Assembly: GCA_022839045.1 (NCBI GenBank)
Contig: JALHDI010000121.1
Span: 1 to 8,013, forward strand
DNA from: Sporomusaceae bacterium
GTDB lineage: Bacteria > Bacillota_C > Negativicutes > Sporomusales_B > UBA7701
Reading direction: 5' to 3'
DNA: 8,013 nucleotides
Part shown: one piece after another, positions 6,214 to 8,013 of the stretch
Position numbering within the stretch: the first letter of the stretch is position 1
How the letters are laid out: each line of letters starts with the position of its first letter
Notes under the pieces: generated by a model
The model's database searches: none
Seen by the model: only the letters and a program-made list of their open reading frames with translations
What the model was told of the DNA's origin: nothing
Program-made: the position numbers and the translations under genes

Positions 6214-6834
6214 CTAATCTATGCTGCCTCTCTTGCCGATAGCCTCGATCAAATCGCTGTTGCGTTCCATACGGCACTTCTCCGCGAGGATAATCGCGGC
6301 GATCTTCGCCGTCGCCGCCGCCACCTCGTCGTTTACCACCACGTAATCGTACTGCCGGGCGACGCCCAGTTCACCCTGCACGCAGCCCAGCCGCTTGGCG
6401 ATCACCGCCGGGCTGTCGGAGCCGCGCTTGACGATGCGGTCCTCCAGTTCCTTCAGCGACGGGGGAACAATAAAAACGAACACCCCTTGCGGGAACTTCT
6501 TCTTGATCTGCATCGCGCCCTGGGTATCGATCTCGAGAACGACGTCGCGGCCGCTCCGCAGCATATCCGTCACCCAGCGGCGCGGCGTACCGTAATAGTT
6601 GCCGTAAACCTCGGCCCACTCCAAAAGTTCATCCTGCTCGACCATCGTACGGAACTCGTCGGGAGCGATAAACCAGTAATTCACCCCGTTGACCTCCCCG
6701 GGACGGGCCGGACGGGTCGTGGCCGAAATCGAATAATGCAGATTACCGTTCTGGGCAAGCAACTCTTTGCAGATTGTGCCCTTACCGGTCCCGGACGGAC
6801 CGGACAGGACGATCAGAATACCGTGCCGCGCCAT
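6214..6834 (-). CDS. gmk: Guanylate kinase
   Basis: Guanylate kinase phosphorylates GMP to GDP with ATP in the cytosol and is essential for GTP and dGTP supply. The 206-residue protein has the P-loop GPSGTGKGT (12-20), the GMP-binding segment SISATTRPARPGE (35-47) with NGVNYWF following, the GNYYGTP lid segment and LEIDTQGA, the usual catalytic-domain elements. I used ATG at 6832-6834. An in-frame TTG at 6838-6840, two codons earlier, is an alternative: the GGGAG ribosome binding site lies 4 bases before the TTG and 10 before the ATG. The gene lies 24 bp after remA and 17 bp before rpoZ. The order remA-gmk-rpoZ is conserved in Bacillota, supporting a single operon. No key motif is missing. 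Confidence 0.97.
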   Translation of the reverse strand: MARHGILIVLSGPSGTGKGTICKELLAQNGNLHYSISATTRPARPGEVNGVNYWFIAPDEFRTMVEQDELLEWAEVYGNYYGTPRRWVTDMLRSGRDVVLEIDTQGAMQIKKKFPQGVFVFIVPPSLKELEDRIVKRGSDSPAVIAKRLGCVQGELGVARQYDYVVVNDEVAAATAKIAAIILAEKCRMERNSDLIEAIGKRGSID

Positions 6835-6858
6835 AGACAAGTTACTCCCTTCGGTCCT

Positions 6859-7125
6859 CTACTCCGCGGCGTCTTCGCTGGATTCCTTGCTCACCAGGCG
6901 ATGGGCCACCGTCTCGGGCTGGACCGCCGACAGCACGACATGATCGCTGTCGGAAATGATAACCGCGCGGGTGCGGCGGCCGTAGGTCGCATCGATCAGC
7001 ATCCCGCGGTCGCGGGCCTCCTGGATGATGCGTTTGATGGGAGCCGATTCGGGACTGACGATCGCGACGATACGGTTGGCGGAAACGATATTACCGAAGC
7101 CGATGTTGATTAGCTTGATATCCAT
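6859..7125 (-). CDS. remA: RemA-family extracellular matrix regulator (DUF370)
   Basis: In Bacillus subtilis RemA is a small DNA-binding protein that activates biofilm matrix operons and osmoprotection genes, binding repeated sites as an oligomer. This 88-residue homologue is close to the family consensus: [19 protein letters not shown], then [16 protein letters not shown] (24-38), [12 protein letters not shown] (46-57), [15 protein letters not shown]. The arginines thought to contact DNA in RemA (Arg18, Arg50, Arg51) are present. The ATG at 7123-7125 has GGGAGG about 11 bases upstream. It sits between yicC and gmk, the usual place. Whether it controls a matrix here or has a more general role cannot be read from the window, since no target operon is visible. 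Confidence 0.93.
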   Translation of the reverse strand: MDIKLINIGFGNIVSANRIVAIVSPESAPIKRIIQEARDRGMLIDATYGRRTRAVIISDSDHVVLSAVQPETVAHRLVSKESSEDAAE

Positions 7126-7169
7126 ACCCTTGAATTCCTCCCAGTCGTTTATATAAGACCCTATTGGCC

Positions 7170-7186
7170 GAAATCGCGGCGATTTC
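7170..7186. other. Small perfect hairpin between yicC and remA
   Basis: GAAATCG (7170-7176) pairs perfectly with CGATTTC (7180-7186) around a 3-base loop, starting 7 bases after the yicC stop codon. No T-run follows on the minus strand, so it is unlikely to terminate transcription. It may be a transcript stability or processing stem, or chance. Confidence 0.35.
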
Positions 7187-7193
7187 CTCTATA

Positions 7194-8013
7194 TTACTCT
7201 ATGTTCTGGATTTGCTCTCTGACCTTCTCGATTTCACTTTTAATTTCGACCACCACGTTCGCCACCGTAAAATCGTTAGCCTTCGAAGCGATCGTATTCG
7301 TCTCCCGGTTCATCTCCTGCACGATGAAATCCAGCTTGCGGCCGACAGCCTCCCCGGAAGCCAGCGTCTCCTTGAACTGGCGCAGATGGCTCCTCAGCCT
7401 CACAAGCTCCTCGGCGATGCTGATCCGGTCGCCGTACAAGGCCGTCTCCTGCAGCAGCCGGGCCTCGTCGAGCTCGGCCCCCACCGCCGCCAGCAGCTCG
7501 CGCATCCTGCCCAGCAGCTTCTCGCGGTACTCGCTCAGCACCTGCGGCGCCCGCTCCTCCACGGCGTCAACGTACGCCGCGATAGCGTCGATGCGGGCCG
7601 TCATATCCTGCTCGATACTGGCTCCCTCCGCGAGACGCATCGCCATCAGATTCTGCACCGCAGCCTCCACGGCCGTCTGCAGCTTGGCCCACAGCCCCTC
7701 GACATCGGTCGACACCTCTTCCACCCGCAGCACATCCGGATAGCGGGCGATCTGGTGGGCGCTCTCCCCTGCCGGCGCGCCGAGCAGCTCGCCGAGCTCT
7801 TTCAATGCTTTATGGTAAGCGATTGCCAATTCTTTGTCAACCCTTACCCCCCGATTCTTTTCCCCGTACTCGTCCACCGTCACGAAAACATCGATGCGGC
7901 CCCGCTGCAGCGTAGCGGCCACCGTCTTGCGGATCTTGTCCTCCAGCGACCCGAGATTTTTCGGCATGCGGATCACGATCTCGTTATAGCGGTGATTCAC
8001 CGCCTTGACCTCG
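7194..8013 (-). CDS. YicC/YloC-family endoribonuclease (5' end beyond window)
   Basis: The visible 272 codons match the YicC (E. coli) / YloC (B. subtilis) family, recently described as endoribonucleases. The visible N-terminal part is EVKAVNHRYNEIVIRMPKNL (family: EIKAVNHRYLDI), and the C-terminus contains QEMNRETNTIASKANDFTVAN and VVEIKSEIEKVREQIQNIE, the conserved DUF1732 region. The centre is helix-rich and acidic/basic, consistent with the family's long helical middle. The frame stays open to the window edge, so the true start (about 20 residues further, usually MTGFGR-like) is missing. The GTG at 7998-8000 is an internal valine, not the start. Linkage to remA and gmk is the standard arrangement and suggests an operon starting at yicC or further upstream. 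Protein family is certain; the RNA target is unknown. Confidence 0.92.
   Translation of the reverse strand, partial: EVKAVNHRYNEIVIRMPKNLGSLEDKIRKTVAATLQRGRIDVFVTVDEYGEKNRGVRVDKELAIAYHKALKELGELLGAPAGESAHQIARYPDVLRVEEVSTDVEGLWAKLQTAVEAAVQNLMAMRLAEGASIEQDMTARIDAIAAYVDAVEERAPQVLSEYREKLLGRMRELLAAVGAELDEARLLQETALYGDRISIAEELVRLRSHLRQFKETLASGEAVGRKLDFIVQEMNRETNTIASKANDFTVANVVVEIKSEIEKVREQIQNIE

Noticed and set aside
4982..6217. 411-codon open frame on the plus strand opposite coaBC and rpoZ
   Set aside because: Low-complexity Arg/His/Gln-rich translation with no domain, fully antisense to well-supported genes.

Overview
This 8 kb window is a conserved housekeeping cluster. All nine genes lie on the minus strand, so transcription runs from position 8013 towards 1. 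The base composition is GC-rich. The gene set (yicC/yloC, remA, gmk, rpoZ, coaBC, metK with a SAM-I riboswitch, priA, def) is typical of Bacillota. The remA gene, the SAM-I leader, the high GC and some PriA sequence features fit a high-GC Bacillota such as a Negativicutes (Sporomusa-like) or Clostridia relative. That placement is an inference, because there is no rRNA or species marker here.

Layout in order of transcription. The yicC gene (5' end cut by the window edge), remA, gmk, rpoZ and coaBC are packed closely, with short gaps and visible ribosome binding sites. They look like one operon and combine an RNA-processing enzyme, a matrix/biofilm DNA-binding regulator, GMP kinase, the RNA polymerase omega subunit and the coenzyme A biosynthesis protein. 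A new transcription unit starts at the end of coaBC. A sigma-A type promoter overlaps the coaBC stop codon and is followed by a full SAM-I riboswitch with visible terminator and antiterminator pairings, then metK (SAM synthetase). The riboswitch makes metK expression respond to the metK product. A strong hairpin follows metK, then a 76-aa heavy-metal-associated (HMA) domain protein with a degenerate metal site. A 217-bp spacer containing several hairpins leads to priA, the replication restart helicase. A 219-bp spacer then separates priA from def (peptide deformylase, 3' end cut by the window edge).

No defence system, prophage, transposase, CRISPR array, tRNA or rRNA is present. Long open frames on the plus strand are GC-rich antisense shadows. 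The parts not explained by ordinary gene content are four. (1) A long imperfect palindrome of about 135-150 bp fills most of the priA-def spacer and looks like an inserted or structured repeat element. (2) The HMA protein beside metK has lost the first metal-binding cysteine. (3) A terminator-like hairpin with a duplicated arm lies immediately upstream of the priA start. (4) The PriA helicase motif II reads DEEQ instead of the usual DEEH.
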